A stretch of DNA of 64,000 bases from an uncultured Bradyrhizobium sp. (GCF_947648125.1 NZ_CANSMR010000021.1:1-64000), one strand, 5' to 3'; counted from the first letter of the stretch, positions 51,613-59,904 are shown. Numbers and translations are program-made. Notes: generated by a model from the sequence alone, not told the origin.

Positions 51613-51915
51613 TTACGGCTCTCCGCAACCCGGCACCCGGCGGATCTGTTCGATCAGCCGCTGGTGACGCTCTGCGGACAGCGCGCGCTCATTCGCGCAC
51701 ATCAGCATGGCGATGCAGGCCGCCTGTGGCGCGGACGGCCAGGCGATGCTGCCGTCGATCGCGCCGTCGCATTTGAGGTAGCCGTTCTTCGCATCCCAAC
51801 CGATCGCGCTTTCCGGTGCTGATGTCGCGGCTGCCGCGCTGACCGCCATTGCAACGAGCGCGGCGGATCGGAACGTGCAACGAAATTGTTCGAGAAGGCG
51901 CTTGTCAATCTTCAT
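51613..51915 (-). CDS. Small secreted hypothetical protein
   Basis: 100 residues from an ATG at 51915 (MKIDKRLLEQFRC). A hydrophobic segment (SAALVAMAVSAAAATSA) suggests export. The mature part has GWDAKNGYLKCDGAIDGSIAWPSAPQAACIAMLMCANERALSAERHQRLIEQIRRVPGC. Four Cys there could form two disulfides, and the MCANERALS...RVPGC pattern resembles small periplasmic proteins of unknown function in related bacteria. It is not a shadow: it faces the 3' flank of the AraC gene and diverges from the DUF4424 gene. Start choice is uncertain because no Shine-Dalgarno sequence is clear. Confidence 0.6.
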   Translation of the reverse strand: MKIDKRLLEQFRCTFRSAALVAMAVSAAAATSAPESAIGWDAKNGYLKCDGAIDGSIAWPSAPQAACIAMLMCANERALSAERHQRLIEQIRRVPGCGEP

Positions 51916-52110
51916 GGCGATCGGAAGTCGTGCGAGGCAGCCGATCATTAAGGGCGCATCAGCGCGCTCGCAAAGTCTGTCATCCTGTGTGATGTCGAAG
52001 AGAAAAGATCGCGGCCGTCGCGAACCTGTTGGGTATTCGCCGCACTCAAGGAGACGGATGCGACTGACTGCCGCGCGTTTTCTCCCCCAATCAAGAGAGA
52101 AGGAATGACC

Positions 52111-53124
52111 ATGCCTCCGATAGCCAAAGGGGCCTTTCTGATTCTGCTTGCCGTGTTGATGCCCTGGTGCGCGCGGGCGAATGACACGTCCGCCGCGCTC
52201 GAAACCGGGGGACTTCGCTTCAAGCAGGACCCCGATATCGTGATGCGTTCCGAGGATCTCTTCATCTCCGAGAAGCAGATCCGGATCGTCTACCGGTTCT
52301 TCAACACCTCGGCTGCCGACAAAACGATCATGATCGCGTTCCCGATGCCCGACATCGTCGGCAAGGAGGGCGACGAGAATATCGGGCTCCCGACCGACGA
52401 TCCCGAGAATATCTTTGATTTCCACGTCACCGTCGACGGCAGGGCGGCAGCGCCGCATCTCGAACAGACGGCGCTCGCGAACGACGTGGACCAGACGGCG
52501 CTGCTGCGGAAGCTCGGAATTCCGCTGATGCCGATCAGGGGGCCTGCGGGCGAGCTGCTCGACAAATTGCCGAAATCGAACTGGCCGCAGCTCGTCAAGC
52601 TTGGCATCGGCGCCATCGAGACCTACGGGTCGGGTGGCCCGATGCAGGATCATCTCGTGCCGACCTGGACGTTGCGCTCGGCCTATACCTGGACGCAGAC
52701 CTTCCCTGCGGGCCGGGAGATCACGTTCGAGCAGACCTACCGGCCGAGCGTTGGCGGCTCGGTGCAGACGATCATCGGCGCCGACAACTGGCGCAACAAC
52801 CCGGAAGCGCGAGAGTTTCTTGCGTCATATTGCATCGACGACGACCTGATCCGCACCATCGAGCGGGCGCGTGCGACGAAGCACGCTCCCTATCCGCCGT
52901 TCAGTGAACGGTCGATTGCCTATGTGCTCTCGACCGGCGCCAACTGGGCCGCGCCGATCGGCGACTTTCACCTCACCGTCGACAAGGGCGAGCCCAACAA
53001 TTTCGTCAGCTTCTGCGCTGAAGGCGTCAAGAAGACTGGACCGACGCGATTCGAGGTGCGGCACACCAACTTCACGCCGTCGCGAGATCTGAAGATCGTC
53101 ATCTTTGTTCCGAATCCGAATTAA
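52111..53124 (+). CDS. DUF4424-family exported protein
   Basis: 337 residues from ATG 52111, six bases after AAGGA; an ATG two codons earlier would abut that site. A signal peptide ends WCARA and is followed by NDTSAALETGGLRFKQDPDIVMRSEDLFISEKQIRIVYRFFN, the typical opening of DUF4424 proteins, which bear beta-rich periplasmic domains of unknown role. Other blocks are TIMIAFPMPDI near residue 73, FEQTYRPSVGGSV near 210 and a C-terminal FTPSRDLKIVIFVPNPN. Function unknown. Confidence 0.82.
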   Translation: MPPIAKGAFLILLAVLMPWCARANDTSAALETGGLRFKQDPDIVMRSEDLFISEKQIRIVYRFFNTSAADKTIMIAFPMPDIVGKEGDENIGLPTDDPENIFDFHVTVDGRAAAPHLEQTALANDVDQTALLRKLGIPLMPIRGPAGELLDKLPKSNWPQLVKLGIGAIETYGSGGPMQDHLVPTWTLRSAYTWTQTFPAGREITFEQTYRPSVGGSVQTIIGADNWRNNPEAREFLASYCIDDDLIRTIERARATKHAPYPPFSERSIAYVLSTGANWAAPIGDFHLTVDKGEPNNFVSFCAEGVKKTGPTRFEVRHTNFTPSRDLKIVIFVPNPN

Positions 53125-53153
53125 CTCCGGCAAGGATCATGCAATGATTGCGA

Positions 53154-53287
53154 ACATTGTTGTGTGATGTCGCATCCGTCCCAATCCTGGTCGCTTCCGT
53201 CCGAGCCTCGCATCGCTGAGTCGCCTAAAAGGCAGCCCCCTGTGATCGCCTGCGCGAGCGATCCACCGATAGCGATGCAGTGAGGCC
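53154..53287 (+). repeat. Duplicated intergenic element, copy A
   Basis: This 134-bp stretch before the acyl-CoA-dehydrogenase-like gene aligns without gaps over its first ~110 bp to copy B at 55111-55247. Conserved blocks are ACATTGTTG, ATGTCGCAT, GTCCGAGCCT, AAGGCAGCCCCC, GTGATCG and GCGATGCA. The end of the element carries the GAGG Shine-Dalgarno of the gene. A hairpin GATCGC (53244-53249)/GCGATC (53258-53263) is kept in copy B in a weaker form. A 38-codon ORF (53167-53283) runs through it and matches one in copy B, but nearly all shared codons are identical in sequence and most differences change the residue. That favours a DNA or RNA element over a protein. Confidence 0.7.
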
Positions 53288-53291
53288 ACCA

Positions 53292-54506
53292 ATGACAGAC
53301 ACCACCTCGTCGTTCGTCGATGCTGCCGCGGCGCTCGCGCCGCGGGTTCAGGCATCGGTGCTGGAGAGCGAGCAGTCGCGGCGGCTGCCTGTCCCGCTGG
53401 TTGAGGCGATGGCGCAGGCCGGGTTCTTTCGCCTCTGGATTCCGCGCGCCATCGGTGGCGAGGAGGCTGCCCCCATGACTCTCGTTCGGGTGGTCGAGGA
53501 GATCTCGCGCGCCGACGGTGCCGCCGGCTGGTGCATGGCCATCGGGGGCGCCTATGGCGTGTTCGGCGGCTATCTCGGGAAGGACGCCGCGCGCGACATC
53601 TATGGCAGCGATCCGCTGGTTCGAACGGCGGGCGCCTTGCGGCCGTTCGGGATCGCCAGGATCGTCGATGGTGGTTATCGCGTCACGGGCCGCTGGCCGC
53701 TCGGAAGCGGCTGCCAGCACTCCGGCTGGATGATCGGCAATTGCCGGATCTTCGACGGAGATCAGCCGCGGTTGCGCCCCGACGGCACCCCGGTGATGCG
53801 CTTCATGCTGTTTCCGACCGCGCAATGCGAGATTCTCGACACCTGGCACAGTATCGGGCTGCGCGGCACGGGCAGCCATGACTATGCGATCGCGGATGCC
53901 TTCGTGCCATCCACGCAGTCGCTCTCGTTCCGCGAACCGCCGGTGGAGCGGGGGCCGCTCTATGCGTTTCCGACCATTGCGCTGTTCGGGGCGGCGCTCG
54001 CCGCCGTGCCGCTCGGCATCGCCCGCCACGCGATCGACACTCTGGTCGAGCTTGTCGGACGAAAGATCGCAACGCGCTCGCGCAAGCTGCTCCGTGAAGA
54101 TGCGCTGATCCAAGCCGATCTCGGCCGCGCCGAGGCCTTGCTGGGTTCGGGACGGGCATTCCTTTACGGCAAGCTGGAAGAGGCGTGGCAGGCCGTCAGT
54201 GCCGGCAAGGTGCTCAGCGTTGCCGAGCGCGCCACGCTGTGGCTGGCATCGACCCATGCGGCGAACACGGCCAAGCAGGCGACCGAGCTGATGTTCGGTG
54301 CCGGCGGCTCGGCCGCGGTGGACGTGAGCTGCGGGCTCGAACGCTGCGTGCGAGACGTCCATGCTGCCGTCCAGCACCTCGCCTTGGCATCGGCCAACTA
54401 TCAGATGGCCGGTGAGGCGTATCTCGGCGCGGATATGCGGTCGACGCCCTTGCTCTTCTCCGATGACCGCGACGAAGCACGCCCTCTGTCCGCCAACCCG
54501 AACTAG
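53292..54506 (+). CDS. Acyl-CoA-dehydrogenase-like flavoprotein (possible group D monooxygenase)
   Basis: 404 residues from ATG 53292 (MTDTTSSFVDAAAALA), with GAGG upstream. The fold is that of acyl-CoA dehydrogenases: an N-terminal helical part (LVEAMAQAGFFRLWIPRAIGGEEA), the middle beta domain (GYRVTGRWPLGSGCQHSGWMIGNC, then DTWHSIGLRGTGSHDYAIADAFVP) and a C-terminal helical bundle. There is no obvious catalytic Glu for CoA-ester oxidation, and SGWMIGNC/GLRGTGSHD resembles reduced-flavin-dependent hydroxylases such as HsaA or HpaB relatives. No flavin reductase is adjacent. It is preceded by element copy A. Confidence 0.78.
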   Translation: MTDTTSSFVDAAAALAPRVQASVLESEQSRRLPVPLVEAMAQAGFFRLWIPRAIGGEEAAPMTLVRVVEEISRADGAAGWCMAIGGAYGVFGGYLGKDAARDIYGSDPLVRTAGALRPFGIARIVDGGYRVTGRWPLGSGCQHSGWMIGNCRIFDGDQPRLRPDGTPVMRFMLFPTAQCEILDTWHSIGLRGTGSHDYAIADAFVPSTQSLSFREPPVERGPLYAFPTIALFGAALAAVPLGIARHAIDTLVELVGRKIATRSRKLLREDALIQADLGRAEALLGSGRAFLYGKLEEAWQAVSAGKVLSVAERATLWLASTHAANTAKQATELMFGAGGSAAVDVSCGLERCVRDVHAAVQHLALASANYQMAGEAYLGADMRSTPLLFSDDRDEARPLSANPN

Positions 54507-54524
54507 CGCCGCCGCATTCCAACC

Positions 54525-55037
54525 ATGATGAACATGCCCAGGATGGTCCTGAAGCAGGCCCCGCGCCTGCCTCTCAGCATTGGCGGGTTGGCCGCCCCGG
54601 CATCGGCACAGTCCACCGATCCGCATCATCCGACGGTGCTCGGCGCCGGCGTCAATCGCGCCAACATCACCAATGATATCAGCGGTCATTACTACAGCTT
54701 CATGGCGGGGCCGGGCCATGTCGATGTCGAGCTCGCCTTCAAGGAGATGGGCGTGTTCGGCCGTCCGCTGCCGCAGCATCTCAACTTCGACTTCTGGAAT
54801 GCGGCCGGCGTTCGGCTGTCCCACATCGAAGTCCTGTGCCAGGGCAGCGTCGCCCGCCGGCACACCGATGCCGATTTGCCGGCGCGACAAAGGATCAATC
54901 TGGCGGTCTCGACGCAATGGGGCGCGATCAAGGTCGGCGGCTACTACGAGATCGAGCTGAAAGGCGCTGTCGAGGCGGCAGCACCGGTCGGAGCCGACGT
55001 CAAGCCGGCAGCGTCCGAGCCGCTGGTGCGGCCGTGA
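54525..55037 (+). CDS. Exported hypothetical protein
   Basis: 170 residues, 18 bp after the flavoprotein gene and probably cotranscribed. A short hydrophobic stretch (PLSIGGLAAPASAQ) looks like a weak signal peptide. The mature part (ANITNDISGHYYSFMAGPGHVDVELAFKEMG, then LNFDFWNAAGVRLSHIEVL) has the alternating pattern of a small beta-sandwich, loosely like pre-peptidase C-terminal domains of secreted proteins. No enzyme motif is visible. The exact start is uncertain: three ATGs lie within seven codons and none has a good Shine-Dalgarno sequence. Function unknown. Confidence 0.6.
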   Translation: MMNMPRMVLKQAPRLPLSIGGLAAPASAQSTDPHHPTVLGAGVNRANITNDISGHYYSFMAGPGHVDVELAFKEMGVFGRPLPQHLNFDFWNAAGVRLSHIEVLCQGSVARRHTDADLPARQRINLAVSTQWGAIKVGGYYEIELKGAVEAAAPVGADVKPAASEPLVRP

Positions 55038-55110
55038 TCGAACCATCACCAGCTATGTGCTGTCGCGCACACAGGACGATTCCAGGCGCCAATGCACGGC
55101 AACGTGTTTC

Positions 55111-55247
55111 ACATTGTTGCCCAATGTCGCATATGTCCAATTCCCCGTCGCCTCAGTCCGAGCCTGCTGCTCATCGCGCGCATACAAGGCAGCCCCCGGT
55201 GATCGTTGCGGCCGGCGATACCAGTCGATTGCGATGCATTGAGGCGA
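55111..55247 (+). repeat. Duplicated intergenic element, copy B
   Basis: The partner of copy A, upstream of the LivJ-like binding-protein gene. It begins with a perfect palindrome ACATTG-N5-CAATGT (55111-55127), of which only one half is intact in copy A. CAATG also occurs at 55090, so half-sites are clustered. The block AAGGCAGCCCCC (55186-55197) and the hairpin ATCGT/GCGAT (55202-55206 with 55215-55219, using one G-T pair) match copy A. A 42-codon ORF at 55124-55252 parallels that in copy A and reads RQPPVI in its middle. There is no Shine-Dalgarno sequence before either ORF. Confidence 0.7.
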
Positions 55248-55271
55248 CTTGAGACCATCAAGGAGAATATG

Positions 55272-56393
55272 ATGAAGTTTGCACTTCGAGGATACTTTCT
55301 TGCGCTTGGCGCGAGCCTGGCATTGTCCGGCGCGGCCATGGCCCAGGATATCAGTGTTGCCGTGGTTGGGCCGATGACCGGCTCGGAGGCGAGCTTCGGC
55401 CAGCAGTTCAAGAACGGTGCTGACCTCGCCATCGCCGACATCAATGCGGCGGGCGGCGTGCTCGGCAAGAAGCTGAAGCTGGAAGTCGGCGACGACGCCT
55501 GCGATCCGAAGCAGGCGGTGTCGGTTGCCGAGAAGATGGCGGGCGCGAAGATTCCGTTCGTGGTCGGGCACTTCTGCTCGTCGACCTCGATTCCCGCCTC
55601 GGACGCCTATGCCGAAGGTAATGTGCTGCAGATCACGCCGGGTTCGACCAACCCGCTCTTCACCGAGCGCGGATTGTGGAACACGTTCCGCGTCTGCGGC
55701 CGGGATGACCAGCAGGGCATGGTCGCGGCCGCCTACATCATCAAGAACTACAAGACCAAGAACGTCGCGATCATCCACGACAAGACGACCTACGGCAAAG
55801 GCCTTGCCGACGAAACGAAGAACGCCATCAACGCGGCGGGCGTGAAGGAAAAGCTCTATGAAGCCTACACCAAGGGCGACAAGGATTTTGCCGCGCTGGT
55901 GTCCCGCTTCAAGAAGGAATCGATCGATTTCGTCTATGTCGGTGGCTACTACGCCGAGGCGGCATTGATCCTGCGCCAGATGCGCGAGCAGGGCGTCAAT
56001 GCCGTGCTGATGGGCGGCGACGCCTTGGTCGACAAGCAGTTCGCCGCGATCGCAGGTCCGCTTGCCGAGGGCTCGCTGTTCACCTTCTCGCCCGATCCGC
56101 GCAAGAAGGTGACCGCAGCCGCGACCTTGAAGAAGTTCAAGGACAAGGGCATCGATCCGGACGGCTACACGCTCTACAGCTATGCCGCGTTCCAGATCTG
56201 GAGCCAGGCCGTTACCCGCGCCCAGACCACGGACGCCAGGAAGATCGCAGCGACCATCAAGAGTGGAAACTGGGATACCGTGCTCGGCAACATCAGCTAC
56301 ACGCCGAAGGGTGACATCACCCTGATCGACTACGTCGTGTACCGCCGCGACAAGGACGGCAACTACGCCGAGCTGCCGGCCGCCGGTCAATGA
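55272..56393 (+). CDS. Branched-chain amino acid ABC transporter binding protein (LivJ-like)
   Basis: 373 residues; AGGAG lies six bases before ATG 55272 and three before the adjacent ATG 55269. A signal peptide ends LSGAAMAQ. The mature protein opens DISVAVVGPMTGSEASFGQQFKNGADLAIADINAAGGVLGKKLKLEVGDD, and has VVGHFCSSTSIPASDAYAEGNVLQITPGSTNP near residue 95 and AIIHDKTTYGKGLADETKNA near 150, all classic LivJ/LivK features. No permease or ATPase genes are adjacent, so it must borrow a Liv transporter encoded elsewhere, perhaps livGFHM at 41931-45419. It is preceded by element copy B and followed by two strong stem-loops. Confidence 0.93.
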   Translation: MKFALRGYFLALGASLALSGAAMAQDISVAVVGPMTGSEASFGQQFKNGADLAIADINAAGGVLGKKLKLEVGDDACDPKQAVSVAEKMAGAKIPFVVGHFCSSTSIPASDAYAEGNVLQITPGSTNPLFTERGLWNTFRVCGRDDQQGMVAAAYIIKNYKTKNVAIIHDKTTYGKGLADETKNAINAAGVKEKLYEAYTKGDKDFAALVSRFKKESIDFVYVGGYYAEAALILRQMREQGVNAVLMGGDALVDKQFAAIAGPLAEGSLFTFSPDPRKKVTAAATLKKFKDKGIDPDGYTLYSYAAFQIWSQAVTRAQTTDARKIAATIKSGNWDTVLGNISYTPKGDITLIDYVVYRRDKDGNYAELPAAGQ

Positions 56394-56399
56394 TCGCTG

Positions 56400-56438
56400 G
56401 CCGCGACATCGGCGCTCCTCCCTGATCGATGTCGCGGC
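56400..56438 (+). terminator. Stem-loop after the LivJ-like gene
   Basis: GCCGCGACATCG (56400-56411) and CGATGTCGCGGC (56427-56438) form a perfect 12-bp stem with a 15-base loop, beginning six bases after the stop codon. It lacks a T-tract but is the natural end or stabiliser of this monocistronic message. Confidence 0.65.
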
Positions 56439-56448
56439 TGTGCCGGCT

Positions 56449-56500
56449 CACAGCGCCAACGGACCAACCCTCTGCCAGCCCCGGAGGTGTTGGCGCTGTG
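56449..56500 (+). terminator. Second stem-loop after the LivJ-like gene
   Basis: CACAGCGCCAAC (56449-56460) and GTTGGCGCTGTG (56489-56500) are a perfect 12-bp inverted repeat around a 28-base spacer, ten bases after the first hairpin. The rest of the 215-bp gap (56394-56608) holds only the leader of the membrane-protein gene. The tandem arrangement suggests strong transcript-end formation, or a regulatory site for the downstream gene. Confidence 0.5.
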
Positions 56501-56608
56501 ACGCCTGGTCCGCAGGAGTCACCGCGTCGAGCTGATCCCGCAACCACGATACCGTTGAATCCGATTTCGATCGATCACGGCAACCCAAGAGCCAACGAGA
56601 GGCAACAC

Positions 56609-57652
56609 GTGTCTGACATAAGCCTGAGCAATGGCAGCGGCCGCGACGGTTCAGCCGATTGGCACGCCGCGGGACAATCCCAAGGACCGTCTCAAGGACC
56701 GTCCCACTCCTACCCGCTGCTGGTGCGCGATCACGGTCTTGGCACCGCGCTGAAGCTGTTGCTCGAGACCCTGCCTTATGCGCTGGCGCGTTGGGGCGTG
56801 CTGCTGGCCTTTGCCGCGGCGTGCGCCATCTGGGCCGTGGTCGCGGTCGGCGGCGCGGTGTGGCTCGGCACCCATGTCGCCAGCGTGTTCGGCTATTGCT
56901 GGCTGCTTGGCATCCTGCTGCTCGGCGGATGGATCTGGGGTGCCATCCTGCGCTACACGCTTCATATCATCGCCTGCGGCCATGTCGCCGTGCTGACCGA
57001 GCTGATCACCCGCGGCAGCATCGGCAACGGCACCGAAGGGCAGTTCGCCTACGGCCGCCGGATGGTGATGGACCGGTTCGGCGAGGTCGCGGTCCTGTTC
57101 GGGCTTGGCGCGCTGATCCGCGCCGTGCTGCGCGCGTTTCACAATGCGCTCGATACGCTTGGCGATTGGCTGCCGGCGCCCGGCATGAAGGCGATCGTCG
57201 GTCTGCTCAACACCATCCTGTCGGCCGCGACGCGCTATCTGGACAAGGTGGTGCTGTCCTACGATCTGGCGCGCGGCGGCGACGATCCGAGGCGCAACAT
57301 CCAGGACGGACTGGTCTACTATTGCCAGAACGCCAAGCCGATCCTGACGACGTCGGTCTGGATGGTCATCGTCGAGCGGATCCTGAGCATCCTGCTTTGC
57401 CTGCTGCTGCTGGTCCCCGCCGGCGTGGCGACGGTCTGGTTGCCGGAGGCTGTCAGGGAGTATGGCGCCATGGTCACCGTCGTCATCGCCGCCCTGCTGG
57501 CGGTGACGGTGCGCGCGGCATTCATCCAGCCGCTATTCCTGATCTGCATGATGATCCGCTTTCACGCGCTGATCGAGAACCAGCCGATCAATTCGACCTG
57601 GGTCGGTTATCTCGACGGCCTCACAGACAAGTTCCGGCAGATCGAACGCTGA
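56609..57652 (+). CDS. Hypothetical polytopic membrane protein
   Basis: 347 residues from GTG 56609 (VSDISLSNGSGRD), six bases after GAGAGG; the frame is open upstream to 56429 but only through the stem-loop region. A soluble Ser/Gly/Gln-rich N-terminus of ~40 residues is followed by about six hydrophobic segments (including WGVLLAFAAACAIWAVVAVGG, GYCWLLGILLLGGWIWGAIL, RILSILLCLLLLVPAGVATVW and VTVVIAALLAVTVRAAFIQPL). The segment SAATRYLDKVVLSYDLARGGDDPRRNIQDGLVYYCQNAKPIL lies between membrane spans. I do not recognise the family; a distant likeness to choline-transporter-like proteins is too weak to use. Confidence 0.75.
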   Translation: MSDISLSNGSGRDGSADWHAAGQSQGPSQGPSHSYPLLVRDHGLGTALKLLLETLPYALARWGVLLAFAAACAIWAVVAVGGAVWLGTHVASVFGYCWLLGILLLGGWIWGAILRYTLHIIACGHVAVLTELITRGSIGNGTEGQFAYGRRMVMDRFGEVAVLFGLGALIRAVLRAFHNALDTLGDWLPAPGMKAIVGLLNTILSAATRYLDKVVLSYDLARGGDDPRRNIQDGLVYYCQNAKPILTTSVWMVIVERILSILLCLLLLVPAGVATVWLPEAVREYGAMVTVVIAALLAVTVRAAFIQPLFLICMMIRFHALIENQPINSTWVGYLDGLTDKFRQIER

Positions 57653-57736
57653 GATCGGCGGACGGCAGCTCGCGCCGAACTGCAAGCCAGCCGGCCGGAG
57701 TCTGATGCTAATGGTATTTCGCAACGGAGATGTTCG

Positions 57737-58594
57737 GTGACCCATATTTCGCTCGACAATGACGGCGTCAGACTTGCTGCTTCGCTCGATGGCCCGACGA
57801 ACGGTGAACCGATCCTGTTTCTGCACGGCCTGTCGCTCAGCCGGGACACATGGCAGGAACTCGGCGGTCGGCTGAAGGATCGATATCGGGTCTGGACCCT
57901 GGATTTCCGGGGACACGGGCACTCGGATCGGGCCCCGGGCTACGCGCTCGCCGATTATGTTTCGGACGCGGAGACCGCATTGGCCGCGATCGGGCGTCCG
58001 GCGGTGATCGTCGGGCACTCGCTCGGCGGCTGCGTTGCCGGTGTGCTGGCGCAGAGTGGTCATGCCAACGTGCGCGCCGCCTTCCTCGAAGACCCGCCGT
58101 GGTATCTTGGCCAGCCGGGCGAGTGGGAGAAATCGGCATTCCCAAAACTGTTTTCGATCGTCAGCGCGCGTCAGGCTGCGTGGCAGCAGGCGCGCGCACC
58201 ACTCGGCTCCTACCTGGCGTTCCTTGCGGACTCTCCGACGCCCATGGGCGGGATCGGCCGCGATCATTTCAACTCCCGTCATCTGTTGAGCCATGCGTCA
58301 GCGCTGCAGCGGCAAGACGGGCGGTGCTGGGCGGACGGAAACGTTGCGACTTCCGTGCTTGCGGCGATTCCGACCGGGCGGGAATTCCTCTGTCCCGTCA
58401 GGATCATTCAGGCCGATCCTGGATGTGGGGCGGCCTTGCTGGAGGACCACGATGCGCGCTTCGCGCACGACAATCCGCGTGCCGACATCGTTCGCTATGA
58501 GGGATGCGGCCATTCACCCCACCGCTCCATCGCGTTCGAGCAACGCTTCGCGGCGGATCTGCAAGCATTCCTGTCGAACCTGCAGCCGGCGTGA
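57737..58594 (+). CDS. Alpha/beta hydrolase
   Basis: 285 residues from GTG 57737, with GGAG upstream. Fold landmarks are ILFLHGLSLSRDTWQELGGRL (oxyanion region), TLDFRGHGHSDR near residue 55, the nucleophile elbow VGHSLGG with Ser95, and the catalytic His in YEGCGHSPHRS near 263. The acid is probably in the EDHDARF segment. Such enzymes are esterases, lactonases or C-C hydrolases acting in the cytoplasm; the substrate is not evident. It stands alone, 85 bp after the membrane-protein gene. Confidence 0.9.
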   Translation: MTHISLDNDGVRLAASLDGPTNGEPILFLHGLSLSRDTWQELGGRLKDRYRVWTLDFRGHGHSDRAPGYALADYVSDAETALAAIGRPAVIVGHSLGGCVAGVLAQSGHANVRAAFLEDPPWYLGQPGEWEKSAFPKLFSIVSARQAAWQQARAPLGSYLAFLADSPTPMGGIGRDHFNSRHLLSHASALQRQDGRCWADGNVATSVLAAIPTGREFLCPVRIIQADPGCGAALLEDHDARFAHDNPRADIVRYEGCGHSPHRSIAFEQRFAADLQAFLSNLQPA

Positions 58595-58641
58595 GCACGG
58601 GCGCGGCCGCCTCCCTTCACGAACCGAAGACGGGTAGATCC

Positions 58642-59481
58642 ATGCAAGAGACGTCCGGCTACGATCCGAACTATGTGATGGGGCGCTCGACCGCGGAGAC
58701 AGACCGGCTCAAGCGCCAGTCGCAGCTCTACGATGCGTCGACATGGCAGCTCCTGAAGGAGGCTGGGATCTCGCGCGGCATGAAAGTGCTCGACGTCGGA
58801 AGCGGAGCCGGCAGCGTGTCGTTCATCGCCGCAGGCCTGGTCGGCGAGAGCGGGGCGGTCGTCGGGGTCGACAGCAACCCCGCCATCGTCGAGGAAGCGG
58901 CAGGCACGGCACGCTCGCTCGGCCTGAGCCAGGTCTCGTTCCAGGTCGGTGACATCAACACGATCGAGCTCGACCGGGATTTCGATGCGGTCGTCGGCCG
59001 GCTCGTGCTGATCTATGTGAAGGATCCCGCGGCGCTGCTTCGGCACTTGCTTGGCCACGTCAAGCCCGATGGCATCGTGGCGTTCCAGGACCTCGACTGG
59101 GGCGAGGGGCCGATCGCCAATCCGCCGTCGCCGCTGCTGTCGCAGGCGTGGGGCTATGTAAAGGAGATGTTCGCGCGGGCGGGCTTGAACAATCGCATGG
59201 GCTTCGCGCTGCATGGCATCTTTATCGCAGCCGGGCTTGCGGCGCCGCGCATGAGTCTGTTTGCGCCCGTGGGCGGCGGCGCTGATTTCGACGGCTATGA
59301 CTACATGGCGAGCGGAATGCGCAGCAATCAGCCGCACATCGTCAAGCTTGGCGTCGCCACCGAGGCCGAGCTCGCGCTGGACAGCTTTGCCGAGCGGCTG
59401 CGGGCCGAAGCGGTTGCGGCGAACGGCGTGTTCGCGCTGCCGACCTTTGTCGGGGCTTGGTCGCGAAAGCCGCCGCGCTGA
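58642..59481 (+). CDS. Class I SAM-dependent methyltransferase
   Basis: 279 residues from ATG 58642 (MQETSGYDPNYVMG). The SAM-binding motif I is VLDVGSGAGSVSFIAAGLVG near residue 50, motif II is VVGVDSNPAIVEEA near 74, and VGDINTIELDRDFDAVVGRLVLIYVKDPAALL follows near 105. The opening YDPNYVMGRSTAETDRLKRQSQLYD resembles UbiE/Methyltransf_11-type small-molecule enzymes. The substrate is unknown. The frame is open upstream across the hydrolase end, so a GTG at 58591 is an alternative start. Confidence 0.88.
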   Translation: MQETSGYDPNYVMGRSTAETDRLKRQSQLYDASTWQLLKEAGISRGMKVLDVGSGAGSVSFIAAGLVGESGAVVGVDSNPAIVEEAAGTARSLGLSQVSFQVGDINTIELDRDFDAVVGRLVLIYVKDPAALLRHLLGHVKPDGIVAFQDLDWGEGPIANPPSPLLSQAWGYVKEMFARAGLNNRMGFALHGIFIAAGLAAPRMSLFAPVGGGADFDGYDYMASGMRSNQPHIVKLGVATEAELALDSFAERLRAEAVAANGVFALPTFVGAWSRKPPR

Positions 59482-59499
59482 GCGTGGAGAGCCCGGCCG

Positions 59500-59904
59500 T
59501 CACACATTCTGCGCAAAGCGCGTGGTGCCTGCGACCGGCGCGAGCCATGTGGCGGCGTGGTCGGTGTAGATCTCGATCTGCGGCTGCAACCCGTCCGTGT
59601 CATCGAGCGTGCCGGCCTTCACCACGACCTTGCCCGGCATCAGTGCCGTCTTCGCCAGGATCGGCGAGCCGCAGGTCGTACAGAAATGGCGATGCACCGG
59701 CTGGCCGCTGTCGCCAGTATCGATGAAGACGGCGGTTTCGCCGAACTGCCGGTAGTCAGCCTCGCGGATCACGAGGTTGAAGGAAAACAGGCTGCCGCTG
59801 TGCCGCCGGCAATGCGTGCAATGGCAGATCGCGATGCCGCGCGGCTCGGCCTTCAATTCGTAGCGCACCGCGCCGCACAGGCAGCCGCCCTTTCGGTCCG
59901 TCAT
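59500..59904 (-). CDS. GFA-family (CENP-V/GFA) zinc-binding protein
   Basis: 134 residues from ATG 59904, with GGAGG seven bases upstream. Zinc ligands are visible as GGCLCGAVRYEL (Cys8, Cys10), ICHCTHCRRHSG (Cys27, Cys29, Cys32) and HRHFCTTCGSPI (Cys75, Cys78), the full GFA set. The fold is related to glutathione-dependent formaldehyde-activating enzyme, but most small members have no proven activity. It lies 35 bp upstream of nothing in its own direction and ends 18 bp from the convergent methyltransferase gene. Confidence 0.92.
   Translation of the reverse strand: MTDRKGGCLCGAVRYELKAEPRGIAICHCTHCRRHSGSLFSFNLVIREADYRQFGETAVFIDTGDSGQPVHRHFCTTCGSPILAKTALMPGKVVVKAGTLDDTDGLQPQIEIYTDHAATWLAPVAGTTRFAQNV

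Noticed and set aside
53231-53260. Sigma-54 promoter in the duplicated element (GGCAG near the gene)
   Set aside because: The required GG-N10-GC spacing is not met in either copy, and no sigma-54 activator gene is present in the window.
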